From Verrucomicrobiota bacterium (GTDB lineage Bacteria > Verrucomicrobiota > Verrucomicrobiia > Opitutales > Seribacteraceae): 15,728 nt of DNA. Position numbers and translations under genes: made by a program. The DNA lies in contig JACNJI010000202.1 of the NCBI GenBank assembly GCA_014382645.1, positions 1 through 15,728 of the forward strand, written 5' to 3'. Below, piece after piece: positions 1 to 7,217 of the stretch (positions are counted from its first letter, which is position 1; every line of letters begins with the position of its first letter). The notes under the pieces are model-generated. The model searched no databases and was not told the origin of the DNA. It saw only the letters and a program-made list of their open reading frames with translations.

Positions 1-89
1 ACCGAATGCTTTTCAATTCAAGTTTAAAAGCTTGCATTAAAGAAATCCAACTGTCGGAAATTCGTCGTTTTACCGAGGGCGCCGCTTGA
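1..89 (+). CDS. 3' end of an unidentified gene (partial)
   Basis: An open frame enters from the left edge (codons in phase with base 3) and ends at TGA 87-89. About 28 residues are visible, ending in IRRFTEGAA. The stop overlaps the TTG start of the next gene in a TTGA arrangement, which is typical of translationally coupled operon genes and is the main reason to believe this frame. The fragment is too short to name. Its position suggests another polysaccharide-cluster gene, such as a glycosyltransferase, but that is a guess. Confidence 0.5.
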   Translation, partial: RMLFNSSLKACIKEIQLSEIRRFTEGAA

Positions 90-1261
90 AGAATGGAAGG
101 AAACAGGTTTTGCTCGCCATGGTTGTCCTAAACGATTTCCGCAATGATTCCCGTGTGGAAAAGATTTCCCGTTCGCTTGCCCATAGGGGGCTTGACGTCA
201 AGGTCTTCGCTACCGCCGGCAAAAATTTGCCTGTAACCGAAATCAAGGACGGGTATCAAGTCATCAGACCTTTTCGAACCCGTAGAAACATTCGTAGCTT
301 TGGACGAGTTGTCTCTTCTTTGGGAATTCTCATTTCTCTTGTCAGCAAGATATTCAAGATTGATCTTGTCCATTGCAACGACTTGGAACCCTTGCCCTTC
401 TGCTTATTTCTGAAAATTCTTAGTTTTGGTCGAATCAAGGTTATTTACGATGCTCATGAGTTGGAAACCGAGAAGAACTCGACCAGTGCCATCAGGAAAT
501 CGATTTCAAGACTGTTGGAGTCATTGCTGATCGGAATGGTCGATTCCTTCGTGACGGTCAGCCCTTCGATAGCAAAATGGTATGAGAGGGAATATCTGAT
601 CAAACGACCAGTTGTAGTTCTTAATTGCCCTTACTATAGGGAACCAGTCAAGACAAACTTACTTCGTGGAGCTCTTGGCATTGAGGAGGACAAAAAAATT
701 ATCCTTTATCAAGGTGGATTTGCCGAGAACAGAGGGTTAAGACAGTTGCTGGAGGCATTTGAAAGTGCTGATGCTCCCTCGGATTGCGTATTGGTCTTTC
801 TTGGTTTTGGTCCCGTTCATCGGGTAGGCTTGGGATTCGAGGACAAGATTCGAAATGCCTCGAACCGTAACAGTAACGTATTCTTCCACCCTGCAGTTCC
901 CTATGGTGAGCTAATCGATTACACTTCTTCCGCGGATCTTGGACTTTGCCTAATCGAGGGCAATTGCCTAAGTTATCGCTACTCTCTTCCAAACAAGCTT
1001 TTCGAGTACGGCATGGCAGGCTTGCCGATGATGGTGAGTGATCTTCCCGAGATGCGAGCAATGGTGGAAAAATTCGAATGCGGGATGATTTGCGATCGAT
1101 TGACGAGTGAGGGAATCCTTTCTTCGATCGCTTCGATATTTCAAGCAGATTTGGGAATGTTGTCCCAAAATGCCCAAAAGCTTGCCAAGAAACATTGTTG
1201 GGAAAATCAGGAGGCCAACTTGAATCAAGCTTATGCGAGGTTGATTGAAGGAGTTCGATAA
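86..1261 (+). CDS. GT4-family glycosyltransferase
   Basis: This is a retaining glycosyltransferase of the GT-B fold, GT4 type, which probably adds one sugar to a lipid-linked polysaccharide repeat at the inner face of the cytoplasmic membrane. Its 391 residues fit the family. The N-terminal Rossmann half begins with the family-typical MVVLNDFRNDSRV stretch (residues 12-24) and contains YDAHELE near residue 120. The C-terminal half has the nucleotide-sugar strand with LYQGG near 208 and the donor-site segment LPNKLFEYGMAGLP near 300, equivalent to the E-x7-E region. The TTG start at 86 is chosen because it overlaps the previous stop (TTGA) and has GAGGG six bases upstream; an ATG at 119 would cut into the first beta strand. 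Its stop overlaps the following ATG (TAATG). Donor and acceptor sugars cannot be read from sequence. Confidence 0.85.
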   Translation: MKNGRKQVLLAMVVLNDFRNDSRVEKISRSLAHRGLDVKVFATAGKNLPVTEIKDGYQVIRPFRTRRNIRSFGRVVSSLGILISLVSKIFKIDLVHCNDLEPLPFCLFLKILSFGRIKVIYDAHELETEKNSTSAIRKSISRLLESLLIGMVDSFVTVSPSIAKWYEREYLIKRPVVVLNCPYYREPVKTNLLRGALGIEEDKKIILYQGGFAENRGLRQLLEAFESADAPSDCVLVFLGFGPVHRVGLGFEDKIRNASNRNSNVFFHPAVPYGELIDYTSSADLGLCLIEGNCLSYRYSLPNKLFEYGMAGLPMMVSDLPEMRAMVEKFECGMICDRLTSEGILSSIASIFQADLGMLSQNAQKLAKKHCWENQEANLNQAYARLIEGVR

Positions 1262-1628
1262 TGAAAATCTTATCTGACATCTGGGCTCGCCACCAGTTCA
1301 TAAAGCCAGCAGTCGTTTCCAGTTTACTAAGCGAGAAAAGTTTTGGCTTTATAGTTGATGGAGATACGAATTCGACATTGCCCCGAGCCCTTGCCGACTC
1401 AACGGTTTCCATTCCCTGCCCACATATCGAGACTGGTTTGCGTTCGGGTAATCAGGTATGTCGGAAGAGATCAATCGTATCCTTGACGATCATGCTTTTG
1501 ACTTGTTGTTCGCTCATGCCGAAAAGGCCGAGGAGACTTTGTCTTCGGGCCCGTATCGGTCGATCGACCTATATGGGGATGGGCATTCCTCCGAAACGAT
1601 TGCCCAAGCAATCATTGACCATCGGTGA
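1261..1628 (+). pseudogene. Decayed UDP-N-acetylglucosamine 2-epimerase (WecB type)
   Basis: This is a remnant of the non-hydrolysing UDP-GlcNAc 2-epimerase that makes UDP-ManNAc. About 122 codons remain of the usual ~370. Piece A (1261 to ~1341) holds the N-terminus, but the active-site GARPQFIK reads WARHQFIK. Piece B (~1342-1455) has VDGDTNST and HIETGLRSGN, normally about 55-60 residues further downstream, so an in-frame deletion joins A to B. At ~1456-1458 one base is missing. The frame then continues as MSEEINRILDDHAFDLLFAH (from 1458), and a second deletion of roughly 180-200 codons jumps to the C-terminal YGDGHSSETI motif, ending at TGA 1626-1628. Left in frame 1, translation runs to a stop at 1630-1632. 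Ironically it keeps the best ribosome-binding site in the window (AAGGAG, 1248-1253). The true stop directly abuts the next start, so the ancestral operon layout survives. The piece boundaries are estimates from remembered family motifs. Confidence 0.85.
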
Positions 1629-2768
1629 GTGAAGGTAGGGATTGTCACATCCGAATTTCATCCGATAAGGGCCGCCGCCGCATCCCGAACGGGACCTTGG
1701 TCGGACGTCATGGTGCAACGAGGGCACGAGGTGTCGATCTTGACATCGCAGGAGGGAAAGGTGAATGGGGAGAATCTCCGTGTCGTCAATTCTCGGTTCC
1801 ATACACCTTCCAATCGAGCAGGTTTGGCGTGGCGATTCTTGCAGGAGATAAGGCTTGGGCGTGACCTAGGCTGTTTGCTCGAAGGATTAAGTCCGAAACT
1901 TGACTTGGCCGTGATCACTTCCCCCCCTTTCTTTATGGCTTCCCTTTGCGCTAGGGCGTCAAAGCGAGCTGGTATTCCCTATGTTTTCGACGTACGTGAT
2001 CGTTATCCAGCCGTCTTGTTCGATCTCGGGGTGCTTTCGTCAGAGGGTTTTATTGGAACAACTTTGCGCAGGATTGAAACAAAAAATTATGCTGGGGCTC
2101 GACTGGTTACTACTGTTACGAGTGGGTTGACCCAAGATTTGGAGAAATCGGTTGAGTCCAAGAAAGTGGCCAAGGTCATCAACGGTTTTGATGGCAGGCA
2201 TTTTACGGAAGAGAATTTGAGCCGTCCTAAACGTCAACGTTTCACCATCGCATATCATGGGCGATTGGGGCGTTTCTACGAGGTTGATGCGTTGCGGCGT
2301 ATGATCTTGGAGGTAGAGAGGTTGGATGGGGAGGTTCGTTTCGTTCTTGCAGGCGATTTGGAAGAAGCTCGATCATCGGGCGATTGGGGCGCGACGGAAT
2401 TTCTTGGAGAGTTGCCTCTAAGCAGACTCGCGGAATTGCTGGCCGAGTGCCATCTCGGCGTTTGTTTGCTCAAGGAGATGGAGGCGATGAGGAAGGCATT
2501 ACCAGCGAAGATTTTTGATTATCTCGGTGCGGGTTTGCCCGTATTGACTTCGCCTAAGGGAGAACTGTCTGCCTTTCTTTTGGAGCGAGGAGTGGGATTG
2601 ACCTTCGAGCGAACTGATCCTATGGCGATTGCATCCGCAATTGTTGCCTTCAAAAACGACCCTGAACGCCAAGAGCGAATGGAGACGAACGTTCGGACTC
2701 TTCGTCCATCACTTGATCGTCGCGTTCAATCCGTTCGATTTGCGGAACATTTAGAATCTCTTGTGTGA
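1629..2768 (+). CDS. GT4-family glycosyltransferase (WbuB/WcaI-like)
   Basis: This second GT-B glycosyltransferase of 379 residues resembles the WbuB/WcaI branch used in O-antigen and colanic-acid-like pathways. Signs are the N-terminal strand with a Glyco_trans_4-type loop (IVTSEFHPIRAAAASRTGPW, residues 4-23), the SPPFF segment followed by FDVRDRYP near residues 98-125, and the C-terminal donor-site segment PAKIFDYLGAGLPVLTS near 290-306. It starts with GTG directly after the TGA of the wecB-type frame (TGAGTG) and has no recognisable Shine-Dalgarno. Translation may therefore have depended on reinitiation from the epimerase gene, which is now broken. A run of seven C (1921-1927) lies inside the conserved SPP codons. 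It probably acts on the cytoplasmic face of the inner membrane; the sugar is unknown. Confidence 0.85.
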   Translation: MKVGIVTSEFHPIRAAAASRTGPWSDVMVQRGHEVSILTSQEGKVNGENLRVVNSRFHTPSNRAGLAWRFLQEIRLGRDLGCLLEGLSPKLDLAVITSPPFFMASLCARASKRAGIPYVFDVRDRYPAVLFDLGVLSSEGFIGTTLRRIETKNYAGARLVTTVTSGLTQDLEKSVESKKVAKVINGFDGRHFTEENLSRPKRQRFTIAYHGRLGRFYEVDALRRMILEVERLDGEVRFVLAGDLEEARSSGDWGATEFLGELPLSRLAELLAECHLGVCLLKEMEAMRKALPAKIFDYLGAGLPVLTSPKGELSAFLLERGVGLTFERTDPMAIASAIVAFKNDPERQERMETNVRTLRPSLDRRVQSVRFAEHLESLV

Positions 2769-2815
2769 TTGTTTCGAATTGTTCCTAAACCTGTTATTGC
2801 TTTAGAGTTTTTCTT

Positions 2816-4144
2816 ATGTCTCGTAAATCGGACTGGAACCTGGGTAAAGGAGCTTGGACCTTGCTGGACTTGGCTACGGCCTCCTGTGCCGCGGCCCTCG
2901 TGCCTCTTTACTTGTCGCCGACTAGCGAGACCTTGAGGTCGGTTCCGACCGAGCGCCTCGTTATGTACGCCGTTTTTTACGGTTTCGCCTTCTGGGTTGC
3001 GGGAGAGGTCTTGGGCGTGCATGAGAAACGCTCCTCTCGTTCGTGGCGATTTCGGGTTGCGGTGTGCACGCTTGCCGCAGTGGGTGCTTGTCTTGGGTTA
3101 TTGCTGATGGTTTGGGCCATTGAGTATCGATTCGTTGGGCGGTTTGCTTTGGCGAAAATTGTCGGCTGTTCGGTGGCTGGCGTTATGATCATGAGATTGG
3201 CTATCGAGATCATGGCATCACGGTCTCGTCCCAAGGTATTGGCTTTGCTTACCGAGGAGACTTCGAAGGAACTTGCTACGGCTCTCAAGGATAGTGGAGA
3301 GCAATTGCAGTTGGAAGGATTCAAGGAAGACGTACCGGACTCTGCTGAGGGACTAGTTGGATATTGCGAGGAGCTCGGCATCCACGAAGTGGTTACCCAA
3401 CGCGATACCGAACACACAGGCTTGCTTGATGTCGTTGCCTTGTTGGCTGGGGGTACGCGCGTTTCCGACATCGTGGATTTCTGGGAACGAACGTTTGCGC
3501 GTATTCCCCCACAATACGTTGACGAGGCTTGGCTGGCTCGACTCGACCTGAGGCTTCGTCATCCTCTTTTTCATCGAGCGAAGAGGTTGCTGGACATACT
3601 GGTGGCAATTATAGGGCTCGTTGTTTTAATCCCTATTTTGGCAATTGCATCAGTTCTAATTTTAATCGACTCGCGTGGGTCAATTTTCTTTTCTCAACGG
3701 CGTACTGGATATTTAGGAAGCGATTATGTTTTGTATAAGCTTCGAACCATGCGAACGGATGCCGAAGAAGATGGAGCTCAATGGGCTGCGAAAAAAGATG
3801 TTCGGGTCACTGGCGTCGGTCGCTTCCTGCGTAAGTGGCGCATAGACGAGATTCCTCAATTCTGGAATGTCTTGCGTGGGGAGATGTCAATCGTAGGTCC
3901 ACGTCCTGAACGCCCTGAGCTCGAGGAGAAACTGGCCGTGGAAATTCCCTTCTGGTCAAGTCGTCACCTTGTCAAGCCGGGGCTTACGGGTTGGGCCCAG
4001 ATTCGTTTCCGCTACGCTGCCGATTCCAATGCCTCTAGGGAAAAACTTGCCCACGATCTCTATTACATAAAGAACGCCTCTCTGTTGTTGGATTTACAGA
4101 TTATCCTGTCGACCCTCAGGTCGTTGGCCCGGGGCAGTCGTTGA
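2816..4144 (+). CDS. Polyprenyl glycosylphosphotransferase (initiating sugar transferase)
   Basis: This membrane enzyme transfers the first sugar 1-phosphate from a UDP-sugar to undecaprenyl phosphate and so starts repeat-unit assembly. Its 442 residues read as follows: about four N-terminal hydrophobic segments (roughly 12-30, 45-62, 78-102, 108-128), a soluble Rossmann-like stretch (~135-215), a hydrophobic re-entrant/TM helix (~258-284), then the bacterial sugar transferase domain (PF02397). The domain shows FFSQRRTGYLG, YKLRTMRTDAE, the Asp-Glu catalytic pair D344-E345 in RIDEIPQFWNVLRGEMS, SIVGPRPERPEL, and KPGLTGWAQIRFRYA. The architecture matches the WbaP/WcaJ/EpsL-type large forms. 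The start is the ATG at 2816, 47 bp after the preceding glycosyltransferase, with no clear Shine-Dalgarno. galE follows after one base. Which sugar (glucose, galactose or GlcNAc phosphate) is used cannot be told. Confidence 0.92.
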   Translation: MSRKSDWNLGKGAWTLLDLATASCAAALVPLYLSPTSETLRSVPTERLVMYAVFYGFAFWVAGEVLGVHEKRSSRSWRFRVAVCTLAAVGACLGLLLMVWAIEYRFVGRFALAKIVGCSVAGVMIMRLAIEIMASRSRPKVLALLTEETSKELATALKDSGEQLQLEGFKEDVPDSAEGLVGYCEELGIHEVVTQRDTEHTGLLDVVALLAGGTRVSDIVDFWERTFARIPPQYVDEAWLARLDLRLRHPLFHRAKRLLDILVAIIGLVVLIPILAIASVLILIDSRGSIFFSQRRTGYLGSDYVLYKLRTMRTDAEEDGAQWAAKKDVRVTGVGRFLRKWRIDEIPQFWNVLRGEMSIVGPRPERPELEEKLAVEIPFWSSRHLVKPGLTGWAQIRFRYAADSNASREKLAHDLYYIKNASLLLDLQIILSTLRSLARGSR

Positions 4145-4145
4145 A

Positions 4146-5180
4146 ATGAAAGTCTTGGTAACGGGAGGAGCAGGGTACATCGGCAGTCATGCCACTTTGG
4201 TTTTGCTCCAAGCCGGACATGAAGTGGTAACCTTGGATAATTATTCCAATTCTTCTCCCGTTTCCCTCAAAAGGGTGGGGGAGTTGGCGCAGAGGCATCC
4301 TGTCGCGCTGGAAGGTGATGCGGGCGATCCCGCAACCTTGAACAAAATATTCGAAGAGCATTCCGAGATCGAAGCCGTTTTGCATTTTGCTGCCTACAAA
4401 GCTGTGGGCGAGTCTACCGAGAAGCCGCTTCCTTATTACCGCAACAACGTCGCTGGCTCGATTGCGCTTTTTGAGGCGATGGAGGCGGCTGGCGTTCATA
4501 ATCTGGTATTCAGCTCTTCATGCACGGTCTATGGAGAGCCTCAAGAGATTCCTCTGGCCGAGACCCATCCTATCGGCGGAGTGTCCAGTCCTTATGGTCG
4601 CACAAAATACATGATGGAGGAAATTCTTCGGGATCATTGTGCGGCCAATAAGCGATGGAACGTTGCCATTTTGCGTTATTTCAATCCTGTCGGAGCTCAT
4701 CCGAGCGGGAGAATTGGAGAAGATCCTGCGGGAATTCCTGATAATTTGGTGCCTTACGTCTGCCAAGTGGCATCAGGCCGTTTAGAAAAACTTCGGATTT
4801 TCGGGAATGATTATCCGACTCGGGACGGTACTCCGATTCGCGACTACCTTCATGTCTTGGATCTTGCCGAAGCTCATCTTCATGCTCTTGAAAAACTGTC
4901 TACGGCCCCCGGTCTTTTTGTTTGTAACCTAGGCACCGGAAAAGGATCAACCGTTCTCGAGGTCTTGAATGCGTTTGAGCAAGCGAACGGAATTCGGATA
5001 CCTCACGAGATCGAAGGTCGCCGATTAGGGGACGTTACCGAAGCGTGGGCCGATCCCACTTTTGCAAAAAAGTTTCTGGGTTGGGAAGCTAAGCGCGACA
5101 TTCGAGAAATGCTAACCGATGCGTGGAACTGGCAATCTCTTAATCCTGGAGGCTACTCGGATGCTTCGGATGCGGTGTGA
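4146..5180 (+). CDS. galE: UDP-glucose 4-epimerase GalE
   Basis: GalE interconverts UDP-glucose and UDP-galactose (or the GlcNAc/GalNAc pair) with bound NAD in the cytoplasm. At 344 residues it is the normal length. It is an extended short-chain dehydrogenase: the NAD-binding loop GGAGYIGSH lies at residues 7-15, LDNYSNSS follows near 31, HFAAYKAVGES is near 81-91, the catalytic Ser is in SSSCTVYG (123-130), and the Tyr-Lys pair is Y150/K154 in YGRTK. RYFNPVGAHPSG and RDGTPIRDYLHV are also family signatures. The usual Ala/Thr in the serine motif is Cys126, a mild variant. ATG follows the transferase stop by one base, so it is the last + strand gene of the polysaccharide operon. Its 3' end overlaps the oppositely oriented DUF192 gene by 28 bp, and I see no + strand terminator after it. 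Confidence 0.95.
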   Translation: MKVLVTGGAGYIGSHATLVLLQAGHEVVTLDNYSNSSPVSLKRVGELAQRHPVALEGDAGDPATLNKIFEEHSEIEAVLHFAAYKAVGESTEKPLPYYRNNVAGSIALFEAMEAAGVHNLVFSSSCTVYGEPQEIPLAETHPIGGVSSPYGRTKYMMEEILRDHCAANKRWNVAILRYFNPVGAHPSGRIGEDPAGIPDNLVPYVCQVASGRLEKLRIFGNDYPTRDGTPIRDYLHVLDLAEAHLHALEKLSTAPGLFVCNLGTGKGSTVLEVLNAFEQANGIRIPHEIEGRRLGDVTEAWADPTFAKKFLGWEAKRDIREMLTDAWNWQSLNPGGYSDASDAV

Positions 5181-5716
5181 GATGTCTTTATTCCAAACTG
5201 CTGTGACGAAAACCCTCTCTTTTCGAGAGCTACTGCAATATCATTCAAGTTCAGTTTAGCTCCCGGAGACTGTTTGGCGGCTCGAAAGGCCCCTTGGTTC
5301 AACTCGAGGACTATTTTGATGTTGTTGCTGCGAGAAGGGCAACCGCTTTCATCGAAAGGTTGGGCGGCATGAATTTCTCTCAACACACCTTCGGGTGAGA
5401 AGTAACCTATGTCCAAAGGTATTCGTGTGTTTCTCATCCAAAACTTTTGCGGTCCCGGATTTTGGAACGCAAAGAGCATGCCATGATCTTCGGCTAGCTC
5501 CTCGCGAAACATGAGACCCTTCGCCTTTTCTTCCGGTGTGACGGCCAGTTGGACCTGCAGAACTGTTTCGCCGAGGTGAAGCGGGAACCAAGAGTCGAAG
5601 CCCAATCCTTCAGGGTGAACAGATTCTCCTTCCTCTCGACAGCCAATCGCTAGCATAGTAATAACGATCGCAATGGCGAATCCAACTATCTTTCCATTTC
5701 CTTTCACTGAATTCAT
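5153..5716 (-). CDS. DUF192 family lipoprotein
   Basis: This 187-residue exported protein carries the DUF192 domain (PF02643), whose biochemical role is not established. The N-terminus has a Lys-containing start, a hydrophobic core and AIGC at 23-26, so it is probably a lipoprotein; Ala at the -3 position is a weaker lipobox residue than Leu. The domain follows, with VQLAVTPEEKAKGLMFRE, GMLFAFQNPGPQKFWMRNT, the PLDIGYFSPEG segment and a late VLELNQGAF. It is the only - strand gene here. It converges on galE with overlapping 3' ends and diverges from the heptose kinase gene, with ATG codons only 3 bp apart. Its promoter must therefore lie inside the kinase gene. A GTG at codon 4 (5705-5707) is an alternative start that would widen the gap only slightly. 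Confidence 0.88.
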   Translation of the reverse strand: MNSVKGNGKIVGFAIAIVITMLAIGCREEGESVHPEGLGFDSWFPLHLGETVLQVQLAVTPEEKAKGLMFREELAEDHGMLFAFQNPGPQKFWMRNTRIPLDIGYFSPEGVLREIHAAQPFDESGCPSRSNNIKIVLELNQGAFRAAKQSPGAKLNLNDIAVALEKRGFSSQQFGIKTSHTASEASE

Positions 5717-5719
5717 TCG

Positions 5720-6673
5720 ATGAACGAACTTCTTGAACGAATCAAGAGCCTTCGTATTCTCGTAATCGGAGATGTCATGCTTGACCGGTACGTTCGTGGC
5801 AAAGTTTCTCGCATTTCTCCCGAGGCTCCCGTCCCTGTCTTACATGTGGACGGTGAAGATTCCGTGGCAGGTGGAGCGGCGAACGTTGGCCTCAATGCTG
5901 CGGCCCTCGGGGCTTTCGTGGATCTTGGCGGAGTTTTCGGTCGGGACGAAGCGGGTGAGCGTCTCCTTGCTCTCCTTGCCGAAAGAGGAATAGCCTGTGA
6001 CCCCGCTTTTACTTCTTCTCAAGCGCCGACCATTTGCAAAACACGCGTAATGGCAGGCAACCAGCAAATCTGTCGGGTGGATCGCGAGGAATCTTATCAG
6101 GCTTATGCGCCAAATCTCGATGCGTTTTCTGAATTGCTTGCTGAAAAGGCTCGGAACGCCGATGCCGTTATCGTATCCGACTATGCCAAGGGTTTCGTAA
6201 ACGACGAGTTGCTCACCTTATTGCGAAGCGAAGCCAAGTTTCTTGCCGTCGACCCCAAACCTCGTCGATCCCTCAACTATGATTCCCCTGACCTGATGAC
6301 TCCGAACAAGGCCGAGTCTTTGCAGCTTGCAGGTCTGGAAAGAGGGGACTTTGACGAGTTTCCCACTGAAGCCATAGCCGCCGCTATCCATGATTCTCAT
6401 CGACCACATAGAGTCGCCGTGACATTGGGCGCTGATGGTATGTTGCTGATCGAAAATGGAAAAGTTATTCAGCGTATCCCTACTGCAGCTCGCGAAGTTT
6501 TCGATGTTTCGGGAGCCGGCGACACCGTGATCGCCGCCATGACGTTGGCTCTTGCCGCTCGGTCCACTTTTGAAGAAGCCTCGGTGTTCGCTAATTTGGC
6601 TGCTGGTGTTGTGGTGGCCAAAGTGGGAACGGCTACGGCTTCTCCCGAGGAGATTCTCCATGCAGCCCAATGA
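5720..6673 (+). CDS. hldA: D-glycero-beta-D-manno-heptose 7-phosphate kinase
   Basis: This PfkB/ribokinase-family enzyme phosphorylates heptose 7-phosphate at C1, giving the 1,7-bisphosphate used for ADP-heptose and hence LPS inner core. It has 317 residues, matching the kinase half of E. coli HldE (RfaE domain I) or stand-alone HldA, with no nucleotidyltransferase domain attached. The N-terminal signature ILVIGDVMLDRYVRGKVSRI leads into SPEAPVPVL and AGGAANVGLN. CRVDREE near residue 115, VIVSDYAKGF and DPKPRRSLNY are family stretches, TPNK is present, and the catalytic GAGD lies near the C-terminus with D268 as base in VSGAGDTVIAA. The ATG lies 3 bp from the start of the divergent DUF192 gene and lacks a clear Shine-Dalgarno. 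Its stop overlaps the next ATG (ATGA), and that gene encodes the following pathway step. Confidence 0.9.
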   Translation: MNELLERIKSLRILVIGDVMLDRYVRGKVSRISPEAPVPVLHVDGEDSVAGGAANVGLNAAALGAFVDLGGVFGRDEAGERLLALLAERGIACDPAFTSSQAPTICKTRVMAGNQQICRVDREESYQAYAPNLDAFSELLAEKARNADAVIVSDYAKGFVNDELLTLLRSEAKFLAVDPKPRRSLNYDSPDLMTPNKAESLQLAGLERGDFDEFPTEAIAAAIHDSHRPHRVAVTLGADGMLLIENGKVIQRIPTAAREVFDVSGAGDTVIAAMTLALAARSTFEEASVFANLAAGVVVAKVGTATASPEEILHAAQ

Positions 6674-7215
6674 GCCTTGCCGGAATTTTTCTCGACCGAG
6701 ACGGTACCCTGATCTCGCATGTCGACTTTCTTCACGATCCCGAGGAGGTCCTTCCTCTTCAGGGAATAGCTGAAACCTTGCGCGCTTTGCAGGAGGCTGG
6801 CTACCTGCTTTTTCTTTTCACAAACCAGTCAGGTGTGGGACGAGGGTTTTTTCAGATGGAAGCAGTCCACGCATGCAATTCCCGGATGCTTGAGCTCTTG
6901 AAATTGAGCCCGGATATCTTTGCCGACGTCTGCATTGCTACGGAAAGACCCGATCAACCTCAAATTTATCGAAAACCTTCTCCTCGATTCATTTTGGAGA
7001 GCATCGAAAAGTTCGATCTTTCACTTGAGAAGAGTTGTGTCGTCGGTGACTCCTGGAGCGATGTCGAGGCCGGTCTCAATGCCGGGATTCCTGCCGCTTT
7101 GGTGGAAACGGGAAATCCCGTCGATGACGATCTTCGAGTCAAGGCAGCGGAACATCAAGTTTCCGTCCACTCTGATCTCACTGCCATGGTCGTCGAAAAA
7201 TTAGACCTACGCTGA
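6670..7215 (+). CDS. gmhB: HAD-IIIA phosphatase, probable heptose 1,7-bisphosphate 7-phosphatase
   Basis: This 181-residue HAD-superfamily subclass IIIA phosphatase probably removes the 7-phosphate from heptose 1,7-bisphosphate. Visible motifs are FLDRDGTL with nucleophile D9 and acid/base D11, the second motif TNQSGVGRG (T51-N52), YRKPSPRF with K102, and VVGDSWSDVEAG with D127 and D131 as Mg ligands. The four-base ATGA overlap with the kinase supports the pathway assignment. One oddity is that the zinc-binding Cys/His loop of E. coli GmhB before the RKP motif is absent: only C88 remains and the loop is short. A related HAD-IIIA activity, such as histidinol phosphatase, is therefore possible, but the operon context favours GmhB. 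Sure of the superfamily; about 0.75 for the substrate. Confidence 0.8.
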   Translation: MSLAGIFLDRDGTLISHVDFLHDPEEVLPLQGIAETLRALQEAGYLLFLFTNQSGVGRGFFQMEAVHACNSRMLELLKLSPDIFADVCIATERPDQPQIYRKPSPRFILESIEKFDLSLEKSCVVGDSWSDVEAGLNAGIPAALVETGNPVDDDLRVKAAEHQVSVHSDLTAMVVEKLDLR

Positions 7216-7217
7216 AT

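Noticed and set aside
699..1412. Long - strand open frame opposite the first glycosyltransferase
   Set aside because: Its protein is low-complexity and Ser/Arg/Pro-rich with no recognisable motif, and it spans the antisense of two better-supported coding regions.
1921..1927. C7 tract in the second glycosyltransferase, as a phase-variation switch
   Set aside because: The run encodes the conserved Ser-Pro-Pro motif and is shorter than tracts usually known to switch; no frame change is present.
5212..5230. Small CTCTC/GAGAG hairpin after galE as a terminator
   Set aside because: The stem is five base pairs, has no T run after it on the + strand, and lies inside the DUF192 coding region.
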